Shown here: one piece after another, positions 6,601-7,035 of the stretch
Numbering within the stretch: the stretch's first letter is position 1
Layout: each line of letters opens with the position of its first letter
Source of the DNA: Verrucomicrobiaceae bacterium
GTDB taxonomy: Bacteria; Verrucomicrobiota; Verrucomicrobiae; Verrucomicrobiales; Akkermansiaceae
Direction: 5' to 3'
NCBI GenBank assembly: GCA_003820635.1
Contig: RPOS01000153.1
Coordinates: 1-7,035 of the forward strand
DNA length: 7,035 nt
Notes under the pieces: model-generated
The model's input: only the letters and a program-made list of their open reading frames with translations
Told to the model about the DNA's origin: nothing
Database searches by the model: none
Translations under genes and position numbers: made by a program

Positions 6601-7035
6601 ATGCCCCGCTTCCACCTTCCACCCGAGTCCTGGCAGGCCGGCACCCTCACCGGCGACGAGGCGCGCCACCTCTCCCAAGTGCTGCGCATCAAGCCCGGTG
6701 AAACGGTCACCGTCTTTGATGGCCGCGGCCGCCGGGCGGAGGCGGAGGTTCTAACGGTTTCGCGCGATCACGTTTCCCTGAAAACCGGCGACTCTCTAAC
6801 ACCTCCGGCTCCGCTGCCCGCCATCACCCTGGCGCAGGCGATCCCGAAGGGAAAAAACATGGACCTCATCGTCCAGAAATCCGTCGAACTCGGCATCGCC
6901 GCCATCCAGCCCTTGGTCACCAAAAACACCGTGGTCCAGCCCGGCGAGGGCAAGTCCGACAAGTTGCGGCGCACCGCGCTCGAAGCCTGCAAGCAATGCG
7001 GCCAGGACACGCTGCCGCAGATCACCGATCCCCTG
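6601..7035 (+). CDS. rsmE: 16S rRNA (uracil-1498-N3)-methyltransferase RsmE (5' part; runs off the window)
   Basis: RsmE methylates N3 of U1498 in helix 44 of 16S rRNA, in the assembled 30S subunit, using S-adenosylmethionine. The frame is open from ATG 6601 to the window edge, giving 145 residues of a protein usually near 240-250. Visible are the N-terminal PUA-like RNA-binding domain (MPRFHLP, then ARHLSQVLRIKPGE and VFDGRGRRAEAEV) and the start of the SPOUT domain, with LAQAIPKGKNMDLIVQKSVE followed by LG, IQPLVTKNTVV and EACKQCGQDTLPQI, all strong family signatures. The C-terminal trefoil knot that binds the methyl donor lies beyond the edge, so integrity cannot be judged. The MPRF start is typical; in-frame TTGs at 6565 and 6580 are less likely. 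No Shine-Dalgarno is seen, and the ATG lies 4 bases past the inverted repeat. A dnaJ-rsmE neighbourhood is common in bacteria, sometimes with prmA between. Confidence 0.95.
   Translation, partial: MPRFHLPPESWQAGTLTGDEARHLSQVLRIKPGETVTVFDGRGRRAEAEVLTVSRDHVSLKTGDSLTPPAPLPAITLAQAIPKGKNMDLIVQKSVELGIAAIQPLVTKNTVVQPGEGKSDKLRRTALEACKQCGQDTLPQITDPL

Noticed and set aside
6380..6710. Antisense small open frames across the dnaJ end and the repeat
   Set aside because: They are kept open by the repeat's composition and the reverse strand of dnaJ/rsmE; no start signal or domain supports them.

Overview
This GC-rich window carries five housekeeping genes, all on the + strand, with very little space between them. 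From left to right: the 3' part of rpsA (30S ribosomal protein S1), a strong intrinsic terminator, dnaE (DNA polymerase III alpha, complete), grpE (complete), dnaJ (complete) and the 5' part of rsmE (16S rRNA uridine methyltransferase, running off the right edge). There are no tRNA or rRNA genes, CRISPR arrays, transposases, phage genes or toxin/defence genes. No gene-free stretch exceeds 135 bases.

Organism: a free-living, high-GC, Gram-negative-type bacterium. The S1 protein is of the long multi-domain type found in proteobacteria and many other Gram-negative phyla. DnaE is the DnaE1 type without a fused exonuclease. Several genes lack a Shine-Dalgarno sequence at a normal distance. Together with the protein flavour this makes me favour Verrucomicrobiota or a related PVC lineage. 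That placement is impression-level inference, since no 16S or other diagnostic marker is present.

Layout: 1-1097 rpsA end; 1098-1232 intergenic with two consecutive hairpins, the second a textbook terminator; 1233-4736 dnaE; 4737-4803 short gap with a possible promoter; 4804-5358 grpE; a 6-base gap; 5365-6492 dnaJ; 6493-6600 a gap almost wholly occupied by an inverted repeat built of seven-base CAAGACN-like units; 6601-7035 rsmE start. grpE and dnaJ form a tight pair encoding co-chaperones of DnaK (Hsp70). dnaK itself is not visible here. S1 and RsmE both act on the 30S ribosome, and DnaE is the replicative polymerase. The cluster therefore covers growth and protein homeostasis rather than one pathway.

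I found no convincing new biological system. The strongest unexplained signal is the heptad-built inverted repeat between dnaJ and rsmE. Secondary points are the intact metal-ligand set in the DnaE PHP domain, tandem hairpins after rpsA, and matching weak promoter-like boxes just upstream of dnaE and grpE that would give almost leaderless mRNAs.
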